Shown: piece after piece, positions 46,701 to 57,159 of the stretch
Position numbering within the stretch: the first letter of the stretch is position 1
Layout of the letters: every line of letters begins with the position of its first letter
Origin: Meloidogyne chitwoodi
Lineage: Eukaryota > Nematoda > Chromadorea > Rhabditida > Meloidogynidae
Reading direction: 5' to 3'
Assembly (NCBI GenBank): GCA_015183035.1
Contig: JACZZP010000013.1
Span: 434,001 to 498,000 of the forward strand
DNA length: 64,000 bases
The notes under the pieces: generated by a model
Told to the model about the DNA's origin: nothing
Database searches by the model: none
What the model saw: the letters and a program-made list of their open reading frames with translations, nothing else
Made by a program: the position numbers and the translations under genes

Positions 46701-49305
46701 ATGAATGTAAAAAGTAATATTCAATGCCCTTGTTGTTTATTTCAATTTGATTCTCTTGATTGGTTAATTCAACATTTACGAGAAATCAAAAATGTTTGTT
46801 TTTGTGCTGAACAAAATAATCTTTCTTCTTTACTATTTAATTGTAAATTTTGTTTAATAACTTTACAAAATGCGAATGATTTGGCTGATCATTTGGAAGG
46901 ATTTCACAATAAACAAGCAGAAGAGAAGAAGAATAATTGTTTTGAAAAAGAAGAGGTTTAATTTAAATTTAATTTTTTTTAGTCTATTTTTTCATTTTTA
47001 TTAGAAATAAACCTTTCAGTTTTATAGACTTTAAACAAAATTAGCAATGAAAATTCTCTTAACATTAAATATTTTTAAGGAATTAATTAATAACAAGAAG
47101 GAAAAGAATAATAATCGAATTGTTCATCAATGCAAATTTTGTATAAAATTTTTTAAAAGAAATACGGATTTGAAAAGACATGAGTTAACACATACAGGTT
47201 TTTTTAATTAATTCAATTCTTTATTTATTATTCTAAAAAATTAGAATTGTACACTTTTCTGTATTCCGGGATTACATAATTCTCTTCAGAGCTCTTGTAA
47301 TAAAGGCCACTCTCTCATTGAAAAGACGCAGAAAAACTGACCAGTGGATAGTTGAGGTCAGAGAAACGTCAAATGACCTGCTCTTTTCCAGAATTGTACA
47401 CAATTTCTGCGTCTTTATCACACGAGAGAGCGGCCTTTATCACAAGATCTCTGAAGAGAATTATGTAATCCCGGAATACAGAAAAGTGTACAACTCTGCA
47501 AAAAATTTTCAAAATTTTTAGGAGAACGTCCATTCACATGTTCTCAATGTTCCCTTTCCTTTAGAACAAAACAAACATTACAAACTCATCAAAAAACACA
47601 TTTAAACAATTTTAAAGAAGAAAAAGAACAATATCAATGCACTTTTTGTCACAAATATTTTCTTTCACGTTCTTCACTAAAATTACATCTTAGAATACAT
47701 ACTGGAGAAGCTCCTTTTAAATGTTTAGATGAACAATGTTTTGAAATGTTTAGGTTTTTTTTAATTTAATTTATGGGGAATTTAAAAGAGTCTTTACAAG
47801 GGACGCCTTTAGAAAATTTTTTTAATTTTTTGGGGGTTTATTAAAATTTATTTTTATTTTAAAATAGAGGGTAAAATGTGTAATTTTTATACTTCTAATT
47901 TTATACCTTTTTTTTTAAATTATTCCTTGACTTATAATCAAAGAGACGTAAAGAATATACCTGAGTTGAGAAATAATTGATTTCTTTAAAATTTTAATTT
48001 AAATATTTTTTAGAACAAAAAAATTAATGATTACACATTATAAAAATATCCACCATTTTGAACAACAATTAATACAAGAAGAAGAAAAAGAAGAACAAAA
48101 TGGTCAAATAATAAAAATAGAAAAAGCATTAAATATCTCAGAAAAATTAAAAAATAATCATTTAGTGGCTTTAAATGAATTGCTAAAATTAAATAAAAAT
48201 ATTGGACAAAACAAATCATCAAGAAAAAGTTTAATTTTATCTAAAAATTCAGCTTTTAGTAAATTTGGAGAAGAAAATAATAAAAATAATAATAAAATTG
48301 AAGAAAGCAAAAGAAGAAGAAGAAAAAGTGAAGAATATTTTTGTTCTTCTTCTTATTCTTTTGAAGAAAGAAGAAATAATAATGGAGGAAGAGGAGAAGG
48401 ACAACAATTTGAACAACAGGTTTTTTATTTTTTTTTAATTAATTTTTTTTAAATTAATTTTTTTGGGGTAGAAATAGTGGATATGGTTATTATTTTTTTA
48501 ATAATATTTTTTTTTTAATTAATTAAATATTGAATTTAATTTAGATTTTAATTTTTTTTTAATTTTAAATAAATTTCAAATTAATTTAGACTGAATCATT
48601 TCAACAAATACAACAACCAATAATAAAGAATATTTCATCTGTTCCTCTATATATTGATCAAAATATTTCAACAAATAATTTTACTGATTCAACAATTCAA
48701 CAAAATGAACAACAATTAATTAATCATCAACAACAACAACAACAAAGTTTTTGGTATTTTTTTAATTAATTTAATTTATTGGGTACTTGATTATGAGGCC
48801 AGGGACTGCCCGCAAGATTAAATTTTAATTTTTTGCGGATTATTTTTGCGGACAAAAGAAAATTTGCGGATTTTTTTAAATTTATTTTTTTAAAATTTAT
48901 TTTTTCAGTTCAAATGATTTGTTCAATTTTGAAAACAACAATAATAATAATAAATTTAATTTTTCAAATACTTCAACATCATTTTTTCAATCAGATGCAG
49001 AATATTCAAGAGATGGACAAGTACATTCATTTAATAATAATAATAACAATTTAATTAATAATAATTCAACAACAACAAATAATAATAATTTTTCTTCTTC
49101 TTCTTTTCGTTCATTAACTCCAATATTTTTTTATTATATTAATGAAAATAATAATAATAATAATACTGAAATTTGTCAAAATTTAGTTGAAGAAAATAAT
49201 AATAATAATGGACAACAATTATTATTTCCTTCAACATCTTCTGTTATTATTGAACAAAATAATAATCAACAAATACTTGAAAATGAACAACAAATTCTTT
49301 TTTAA
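46701..49305 (+). CDS. C2H2 zinc-finger protein with Asn/Gln-rich C-terminus
   Basis: Exons 46701-46955, 47080-47197, 47522-47753, 48014-48419, 48590-48753 and 48909-49305 close in phase to 523 residues. The N-terminal part has two degenerate fingers ([38 protein letters not shown] with H). Four fingers follow: [63 protein letters not shown] and an extended [19 protein letters not shown]. The linkers HTGERPF and HTGEAPF are typical of DNA-binding C2H2 arrays. The last 270 residues are low-complexity Asn/Gln/Ser with a basic run ([11 protein letters not shown]). It is probably a nuclear DNA-binding regulator; no specific orthologue is recognised. A foldback MITE lies in the second intron, exactly between the first two array fingers. 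Confidence 0.85.
47247..47493. mobile_element. Foldback MITE in zinc-finger gene intron
   Basis: 247 bp with ends TTGTACACTTTTCTGTATTC and the complement GAATACAGAAAAGTGTACAA. Its inner part shares CATAATTCTCTTCAGAGC, AAAGGCCACTCTCTC, CTGACCAGTGG and AAATGACCTGCTCTTTTCCA with the element at 32269-32525, while the outer ends differ. No clear target duplication. It lies wholly in the intron 47198-47521. Confidence 0.88.
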
Positions 49306-49572
49306 TATTTTCTCATATTTAGAAGAAAGACTAAATTTTTTGTTTATAAATTTAGATTTTTTTTGCGGACAATAATTTTTTTGCGGATTTTTTTTTCAAT
49401 TTTTATTAAATTGATGAATAAAATGTTTATTTGTTTTTAATTTGTTTAAAGCTATTTTGTATCATTTTGACAATTATATATATGTTTTTTTTAATCTATA
49501 TTTTTATGTTGAAGGTTCGAAGCCGGTTGGTGGTAATTAATTTTTTAACAAATTAATTTTATTTTTTTAGAA

Positions 49573-52211
49573 ATGAAAATAATTAATTTAATTAATTTTC
49601 AACACAATTTGTCTTTTATTTGTGCAAATTCTTCTTTGCGTTATTTAAGTTTCACTCAATCAAAACAATGGCAAAAATATGAAAATGAAAGATATTTTGG
49701 ATTTGAACCAGCAGCAGAGGAACCTTGGAAGAGAATTAAACATGGAATTACATATGATTTGAGAAGAGCAGCAAGAAGATATCAAGAGGTTTTTTTAAAA
49801 AAGTTTAATTTTTAAATTAAAAAATTAAATTTTTTGTGTTGATAAAAAGATTAGAATTTCCTAATTTTTAGGCAAAACATGATGCTTTTCGTAGAAAATA
49901 TCCAATAACTTATATGTTCAAAAAAGATGTTCAAGATTATGAATTGCTCCCTATGCATGTTGAATTTTTTATTATTGGAGGTGGTCTAACTGGTTCTTCC
50001 ATTGCTTATTGGATTAAACAATATTGCCGTGATGAAAATATTACAGTTACAGTGTTGGAAAATACAGATAATGTTGGGTATTTTTTAATTTATTTTTGAG
50101 GGAAAAATAAAGAGGAAAACATTAAGAATATTTTTAAAAAATTCTTAATTGATTTTTTCTGTCTAAAACTAATAAAATACATTGACTTTGCCTTCTAGGG
50201 CTCGAACCCACGACCCTATAAAAACCTCCCCACATTTAAGTCGAATGCACTACCGACTAAACCATTGAGCGCTTATTGCAACTTTTCTTTTAAAACTTAA
50301 TTCCATCGCTTAAGTGTATTAAATGTGCTAATAGCTTGTTTCCTTATAAAAAAATTTCTTCTTTTGATAAAAAATTTTCTTCTTTTAATAAAAAATTTCT
50401 TTTAGTTTACCAAAACACGTTCAATGTTAGGCAGTGGTGTAATTTCACAACAATTTTCTATCCCAGAAATGGTTGATTTGGCAATGTTTTCTGCAGAATT
50501 TCTTCGTCATGCTGGAGAACATTTAAAAATTTTGGGTATTTTTATTTAAATTAATTATTTATTTATTTAAAATTATTAATTTTAATAAAAAGATAATGAC
50601 CCTCCAGATTTACATTTTCTCCCTGTTGGAGTAATGCATTTAGCTAGAACAGAAGAAGAGGCAGATGGATTTAAAGCAGCTTGGAAGACTCAAGTGTATG
50701 AAAATTTAAATTATTTTTTAATATTATATAGGGGAAATATTTTTAATTATTTTTGTCCTCAATAATGTGAGGAACTTTGCCCATTTAATTTTATTTTTTT
50801 AATTTAATAAATTAAACGAAATTTTCTAAAATTGGACGAAATGTCTTTGACCATTTTTGTTAATTTTTTTAATTTTGTAGATTCTCTTAAACTATTTTTT
50901 TTTGATTTTAAGAGATCATGGCGCGCACGTTGTTTTATTAAACAAAGATGAACTTTCGGCTAAATTTCCTTTTATGCGTTTTGATGATATTGTAATGGGA
51001 ACATTAGGTTTATTTTTTAATTAAAAAATTATTTATTTATTTTATTTTTTAAAAAGGCCTAGAAAATGAAGGAATAATTGATACTTGGCAATTATTATCT
51101 GCTTTAAGAGAAAAAAATATTACTTTAGGAGTTCGCTACTTAAAAGGAGATTTTGAAGGAGTAATAAGTTATAATCACGGAAAAGACCAACCGACATATG
51201 GGGCCACTGATGTAGAAGAAGCTGATGCTGATTGTTTAGCTATGCATAAAATTCATGGTGTTGTTGTGAGTTTTTTTTAATAAAAATTATTTTTTTATTT
51301 AAAAAGAGGAGAATATTTTTTAGATTCGTCCTCAAATGTCGGGAGCATCTCCTCGCCCTGTTCAGTGTTATAAAATTTTTAATGCTGCAGGTCCATGGGC
51401 TGGTGAAATTGCAAAAAAGGCTGGAATTGGTTTTTTAAATTAATTTTATTTTAATTTATTTTTATTTAATTTTAAGGTTTCAAGGGTGGAATGATGCGTG
51501 TTCCTTTACCCATTGTTTGTACTAGAAGAACAAATTTTGTAGTTCATGCCCCAGAAGTTCCACCACTTCAAATGCCTATTTTAATGGATTCTAATGGATT
51601 TTTTTGTAGACCAGACTCTGTTGGGCATAATTATATTTGTGGAAAAATTCCAACAAAGGTTTTTATTTTAATTAAATAAAAAAAATTTAAATTAAAGATG
51701 GATGCAATTAAAAACTTAAGAGAAGAAAATCAACAAATAAATGATAATAATGAACAACCAGTTGATTATAATGAATTTTACGAACAAGTATGGCCTTTAT
51801 TAGTAGAAAGAGTTCCTTCATTTAAAAATGCAAAGGTTTTATTTTTCTAATTTATTTTAATTAATTTAATTTAAAAATAATTAATTAATTAATTTAAAAT
51901 TAATTAAATTAATTTAATTAAAAAATAATTAATTAATTTGAATTAAAAAAAAGGTAATAAATGCTTGGCATTCATATGAAGATGTAAATATGTTTGATCA
52001 AGTCCCAATAATAGGAGAACATTTAGTACATGAAAATTTTGTTCAAGTATGTGGATTAGGTGGCTATGGACCTCAACTTTCCATTGCTATTGGAAAAATG
52101 ATTTCTGAAAGAATTTATGATAAAGCTTATGTTACTACTAATTTAAGAAAATTTGATATGAGAAGAATAATGCATGGAAGTAGATTTAAAGAATTATATA
52201 GATGTGTTTAA
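49573..52211 (+). CDS. foxred1: FOXRED1, FAD-dependent oxidoreductase (complex I assembly)
   Basis: Ten exons, 49573-49788, 49872-50072, 50406-50535, 50593-50695, 50913-51007, 51057-51265, 51324-51429, 51477-51658, 51698-51835 and 51954-52211, close in phase to 545 residues. The start is a probable mitochondrial presequence, then about 60 residues rich in aromatic and basic residues (EEPWKRIKHGITYDLRRAAR). The FAD-binding Rossmann motif is VEFFIIGGGLTGSSIAYW. Later blocks are GSGVISQQFSIPEMVDLAMF, SGASPRPVQCYKIFNAAGPW, CRPDSVGHNYICGKIPT and VCGLGGYGPQLSIAIGKMIS. These blocks are the order seen in human FOXRED1, a mitochondrial protein needed for complex I assembly and related to DAO-type dehydrogenases. 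The second intron contains a tRNA-like relic; its donor (GTTGGG) is weak but is the only one that keeps phase. Third of the four-gene cluster. Confidence 0.93.
50189..50272 (-). pseudogene. tRNA-like relic in FOXRED1 intron
   Basis: On the minus strand, TGGTTTAGTCGGTAGTGCA resembles an A box and GGGTTCGAGCCC a B box. The acceptor and anticodon stems pair poorly, so it is a decayed tRNA or tRNA-derived repeat. Confidence 0.45.
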
Positions 52212-52342
52212 ATTTATTATTATTTTATTTTTATTAGAAAAAAAAATTAATTTATTTTTTTTTAATTAATTTTTTAATTTAAATATTTAAATTATATTTA
52301 TTTTTTTTTTTTTTTAAATAATTAAAAAAATAGTTTAAAAAA

Positions 52343-54524
52343 ATGATTCGACGTCGCAAAATTCAAGTAAAACCAAATCAAGGCTTATCTAAACCTAAAA
52401 ATGAAGTTGAAGAAGAAAAACCTAAAAAATCAAAAATAGAAGAATTATCGTCAATTGAAGAGAATAACAATTTAAATAAAATTAAAGAAAAAACAACAAT
52501 TGAAAATGTTCAAGAAATTGATAAAAATCAACAAAATATAAATTATGAAGCAAATAATAATGTTTTTACTTCTACTTCCTCATTGGAGAGTGTTTTTATT
52601 ACTGCTAGCAATGAATATGTTCAATTAAATCAAGTTGTTAGTACAAACTCTATTACTAGTTTACCGAATATGGAAAATAATAGTAGCAATAATATGTTTG
52701 AGAATGTTATAAATGAGGTATTTATTATTTAAAACATTCCGGAATTTATTAAAACATTTCAGAAAATATTAGAAACGTTCCGAAAACTTTAAAATAAACC
52801 AGAATTTATTACAAACTTTACAAACATTCCGGAAATAATTTTAAACATATCAGAATTAATTACAAACATTCCGGAAATTATTTTAAACATATCAGAAATA
52901 ATTACAAACATTCCGGAAATAATTTAAAAAAAAATTTAATAATAAATAAAAAAGTTAAATAAATCATTAGAATCTATTTATTTTTAAAATTTTAAGAAAA
53001 AAACAAATAAAATTCATTTACCACCTTTACTATCTTCTTCTACAACATCGCAACAACGAAATAATAATTATTTATCTGGAACTGTTGGTTCTCAAAAATG
53101 TGACAAAAATGAAGCAAATATTAATGAAGTAATTTTTTAAATTAAATTTATTGATTTTTTATTTGATTAAAAAAATTATTTTTAAAATTATTTAATTTAG
53201 AAGAGATTAAAGGAAAAACCAAAAGAGAAATTATGCGATACAAAGAAGTTTACAATGGCTGGTAAGAAAATAATTTACCAGTATTTAAATATTACAAATA
53301 TTCTTTAAATTATTAAATTTTTTAAAGATTTAATAAAATGGCGTCCTCGAACAGAAAATACATTCAGAAAGAAATGGTCTACAAAACGAAAAAATGATGA
53401 AGAAGAAAAGGCAACAATACTTTCAAAAACTGACGAATCTGATGATTTATCAACTGCTTATTCAATTTCACCAAAAAAAGGAATTTTAGAGGATGAAGAT
53501 GACAAACAGACTTCTGGGCCTAGAGTATATTTTATAAATTAAGAAAAAATATTTTAGTGGGATCTAATGTTGTGGTATTAAAAACATTACGGAAAAACAT
53601 ATCAGAATTTATTAAAAACATTCCGGAAAAACATATCAGAATTTATTAAAAACATTCCGGAAAAACATGCCAGAATTTATTAAAAACATTTCGGAAAAAC
53701 ATATCAGAATTTATTAAAAACATTCCGGAAAAACATATCAGAATTTATTAAAAACATTCCGGAAAAACATATCAGAATTTATTAAAAACATTCCGGAAAA
53801 ACATGCCAGAATTTATTAAAAACATTCCGGAAAAACATATCAGAATTTATTAAAAACATTCCGGAAAAACATATCAAACACAGAAAATTATAAAATAAAA
53901 CTTACAAATTTCAAACTTAGGTCAGAATTAATGAACAAGGAGAAATGGTTGTCGATGAGGATTCTTTAATTGTAATGCAAAATCCGGAAAACACAGAATT
54001 AGAGACTGTAATAAATGATGTTTGTTTTCTTTTAACTTTTGTAAAAACATTAATTTTTGTTTTTAGGATATTGGACCAAAAAAGTTGACTTCTATGAGTT
54101 TTAGAAAGAGAAGTAGAGGTTCAATTTGGGGTGTTTTAGAAACTGATTTATTTTATGGTTTTATTTTTTTAATTTTAATTTAATATTTTATTTTTGTTTT
54201 TTTAGAAGTATTAGCAGCAACGGGTACTGATTTTGGATTAATGCATGAATTTATTCCTAATCGTACCCGTTTGGAATTGAAACAAAAATTTAATAGAGAA
54301 CATCGTACAAATCCAAAAAGAATGGATGAGGTTTATTTTTTTTTAAATTTTTATAGAAAAATTAATTAATAGCAAGATAAAGGGTCTAAATTTAAAATTT
54401 ATTTGAAAAATATTTTCTCTTTTAATTTTCTCTCTTTTTTTAAAAGGCTTTGCGTAATCCTGTCCTTTTGGATGGTCGTCTTCACCAACGAGTGGAACGA
54501 TTTCACACTGAAATGGCTAAATAA
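52343..54524 (+). CDS. bdp1: BDP1, TFIIIB B'' subunit
   Basis: Exons 52343-52717, 52997-53128, 53201-53261, 53328-53524, 53921-54019, 54067-54157, 54206-54330 and 54447-54524 close in phase to 385 residues. The N-terminal 240 residues are polar and poorly conserved but begin MIRRRKIQVKPN, as BDP1 proteins do. The core starts PRVRINEQGEMVVDEDSLIV, then WGVLETDLFYEVLAATGTDF, GLMHEFIPNRTRLELKQKF and NREHRTNPKRMDEAL: the SANT/Myb domain unique to TFIIIB B''. BDP1 joins TBP and BRF at Pol III promoters and opens the DNA. At 385 residues it is shorter than the human protein, which has long repeats after the core; here almost nothing follows the SANT domain. Only 131 bp separate it from FOXRED1. The intron 53525-53920 is mostly a 34-bp tandem repeat. 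Confidence 0.93.
52735..52925. repeat. ACATTCCGGAAAT repeat in BDP1 first intron
   Basis: About six degenerate units with AAACATTCCGGAAATTATTT or AACATATCAGAA fill the intron. They are the same words that form the regular array at 53579. Confidence 0.8.
53579..53878. repeat. 34-bp minisatellite with TTCCGGAA core in BDP1 intron
   Basis: Nine units of AAAAACATTCCGGAAAAACA followed by TATCAGAATTTATT. Copies 3 and 7 carry the variant ATGCCAG for ATATCAG, suggesting a four-unit higher-order duplication. The array makes up about three quarters of the 396-bp intron. Confidence 0.95.
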
Positions 54525-55424
54525 TAAAATAATTTTTGAGACTTTTTTCAATTTTTAAATTTTTTTTTGAATTTATTTCATTTTCTTTTTGAAAAAATTT
54601 TTCCAAAAGACTTTTCCCTTCTTTTTACAATTTAAAATTGTTTTTGTTAAAAATAAATAATTAAAGTACAAAATTTTTTTAATACTAAAAAAAATTCTTC
54701 AAAGATTTATTTTCATAAAATCAAAATAAAGCACAAAAATGATTTTTATCTCAACAATTTTATTAAACAGAAAAAGAGATAAAAACTGTACAGACAAGAA
54801 AACCCTTTTTTCATTTTATTTAAAAATGGTCAGAATCAAAATGGTCAAAACTCTCTTTTTTAGTCTTTATCTTTTAAAATATGGAGAAAATCATAAAATA
54901 ATTAATTTTTAAAAAATGAATAAAGAAAAAATAAAATAAATTTTTAAATTGAAGAGAGATCACATTTTTGGCGGATATTCAAAAAAAAAAATAAATAATA
55001 TTGATAAATAAAAGGGCAAAAAAAGAAATTTATTTAAATTATTTTTAAAAAGATTTTTAATTTCTATATATTTTTTTTTTGCCCTTAAAAAACAAAAATA
55101 TTTTTGAAAAATATTTTAATTGGCAGGAACAGACAAAAATTTCAAGAATTTAAATAATGGGCAGAAAAATTAAAAAAATCTCAACAATAAAAAAAGATTA
55201 TGAATTAATTATTTTTATAGCCAATTTTATTTTAAAAATTTTGGACAAAATGGTCAATTCTCAAAATGGTCAGAATAAAAGTAAAAAATGTTCAAAATTT
55301 AAAAATAAAAAGGAGGTTACCTAAAACTTGGCTAATACTTAATTGATTCATAATTTAAAAAATAAATAAAAAATAATAAAATTACCAACTTCTCAAGATT
55401 ACTCTCATCATTTTAATTTATTTT
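54525..55424. other. Convergent spacer downstream of BDP1
   Basis: AT-rich with no exon. The word AAAATGGTCA(GAA) occurs several times at 54820-54860 and 55250-55285. Confidence 0.5.
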
Positions 55425-56430
55425 TTATTTTCGTTTCTTCTGAACAAATAATTCTTCTAACCAACGTCTTCGTTCAATATTATCAGCATTATTTATATTA
55501 CCAATATCTTCTCTAAATTTACTTAATTTTGTTGAATATTTACTAGTAAATCTGTTAGAATAATTTGAAGAAGAAGAAGAAGATTTTAAAGAAGAAGAAG
55601 AAGAATCACTGATTGATACACGATCTACAAATACACCAGAACTATAATCTGTTGAATCTTGATATTCGTAATCGTTTGGTATTGCTAAAATATTGAAAAA
55701 ATTTTTTTAATTTTTTCTAAATTTTTTATAAGGAAAAAGGGTATTTGGGAGTAAAATGTTTGTTGAACGAAAACTTAAATAAACTCAACTTATTAAAACC
55801 TAAAAATATGTAATTTTGTAATTTTGTTCTGGATAGTGAAATCTATCGTTTCTATAAATTTCAGAATTTTTGGTTAATTGTTTCAAAAGTTATGGGAAAA
55901 AAGGTAACACAGGGAGTACAAGGGTGCTTGTGTTTGTTCGAGCCAATATAACTCAGCAATAAATTGATCATTTTTTAATTTTTTATTATTATTTATATAG
56001 AATTAAATTTTCTACAAAACTTGATTTATTTCAAAATTTTATAAAAAGTTTAAAAAAAGTTGAGGTCAAAGAACCTCTAAAAATCAGCATTTTTTACAAA
56101 AAATGTTAGTTTTTTGACCATAACTTTTTGCTGAAAATTTCAAAAATTTTGATTTTTAGTCATTTTGTAGCTAATTTAATTCTCTATCGAATGATACTAA
56201 AAGCATAAAAATTAGTCTGTTCATCTCTGAGCTGTGAGGCAAAAATCAACCTGAGGTCCTCCTCCCCAAAATATTCCCATTTTTAAATTTTTTAAACCTT
56301 TTTTCTGTTGTTGATGATGACGATGATGTCGTTTTACATTACCAGCATTACTACAATTTAGTGTTATTGCTAATAAAAATAATAAAAAAGTTGTTATTTT
56401 AAAAAATATTTTAGTCGTTATTTTTGACAT
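55425..56430 (-). CDS. Small secreted basic precursor, possibly peptide hormone-like
   Basis: Two exons, 56430-56298 and 55684-55425, close in phase to 130 residues. An N-terminal signal peptide is clear (KITTFLLFLLAITLNCSNAG). KRHHRHHQQQKK follows, then an acidic stretch (NDYEYQDSTDY), two serine runs, and a C-terminal helix-prone basic block ending NIERRRWLEELFVQKKRK. I do not recognise the family. The ERRxWL wording next to a basic end recalls the C-terminal helix of parathyroid-hormone-type peptides such as TIP39 (ERRHWL), but this is a short match. If the donor at 56297 is not used, the first exon reads through to a 69-residue product ending at 56221. The 613-bp intron contains one arm of a long inverted repeat; the other arm is upstream of the gene. 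Confidence 0.6.
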
Positions 56431-57159
56431 TTTTCTCTCCTTTTTCTTTTAATTAATTAATTAAAATTAATTTTTAATTATTATTTATCACTGAAATTAA
56501 AAGAGAGAAATAATTAAATTATAAACAGTTTATTTTTAGAAAATTTTGAAATATTAAAAAAAATTATTTTTGGATATTTTGAAATATTTTTTTATTTTTA
56601 GATTTACAAAAATTTTGTATTATAAAAATAATTTTTTACAATATTAAAATATAAAAAATAAATAAATAATTTTTAAAGCATTAAATATTCCCTTTAAATA
56701 ACCCTATTCTTTTTATTTATCCACTGGCACGCCTCTTTTCATGCGCGGATTTTATTTTTTGACACGCCCCCTTTTTAAAAAATATGTAATTATTAGAAAA
56801 ATAAAATATATATAAAGAAGGTAATTAATTTTTAAAAAATTATTTTTTATTTAATGGCATTTTTTTATTTTTAAAATTAATTATAAAGCATTATGTTGTG
56901 AGAACTCTAGTTAATTGTAGCCTCATAACACATGAACATATGCACTAATCATTATGCTTTTAGTATCATTCGATAGAGAATTAAATTAGCTACAAAATGA
57001 CTAAAAATCAGAATTTTTGATAATTTGAGCAAAAAGTTATGGTCAAAAAACTAACATTTTTTGCAAAAAATGCTGATTTTTAGAGGTTTTTTGACCTCAA
57101 CTTTTTTCAAACTTTTTATAAAATTTTGAAATAAATCAAGTTTTGTAGAAAATTAAATT
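56001..57159. repeat. Long inverted repeat bracketing the first exon of the small secreted gene
   Basis: Arms of about 208 bp at 56001-56208 and 56952-57159 are inverted copies (from AATTAAATTTTCTACAAAAC to CGAATGATACTAAAAGCATA). They enclose 743 bp with the first exon and the upstream region of the secreted-peptide gene. The arms belong to the dispersed family that also occurs at 59540-59960 and 62390-62650. Confidence 0.85.

Noticed and set aside
47318..47521. 67-codon open frame on the + strand
   Set aside because: It is inside the MITE and intron between two zinc-finger exons; it reads the element, not a gene.
53579..53878. CRISPR-like array
   Set aside because: The 34-bp units are contiguous with no unique spacers and lie in a nuclear intron; it is a minisatellite.
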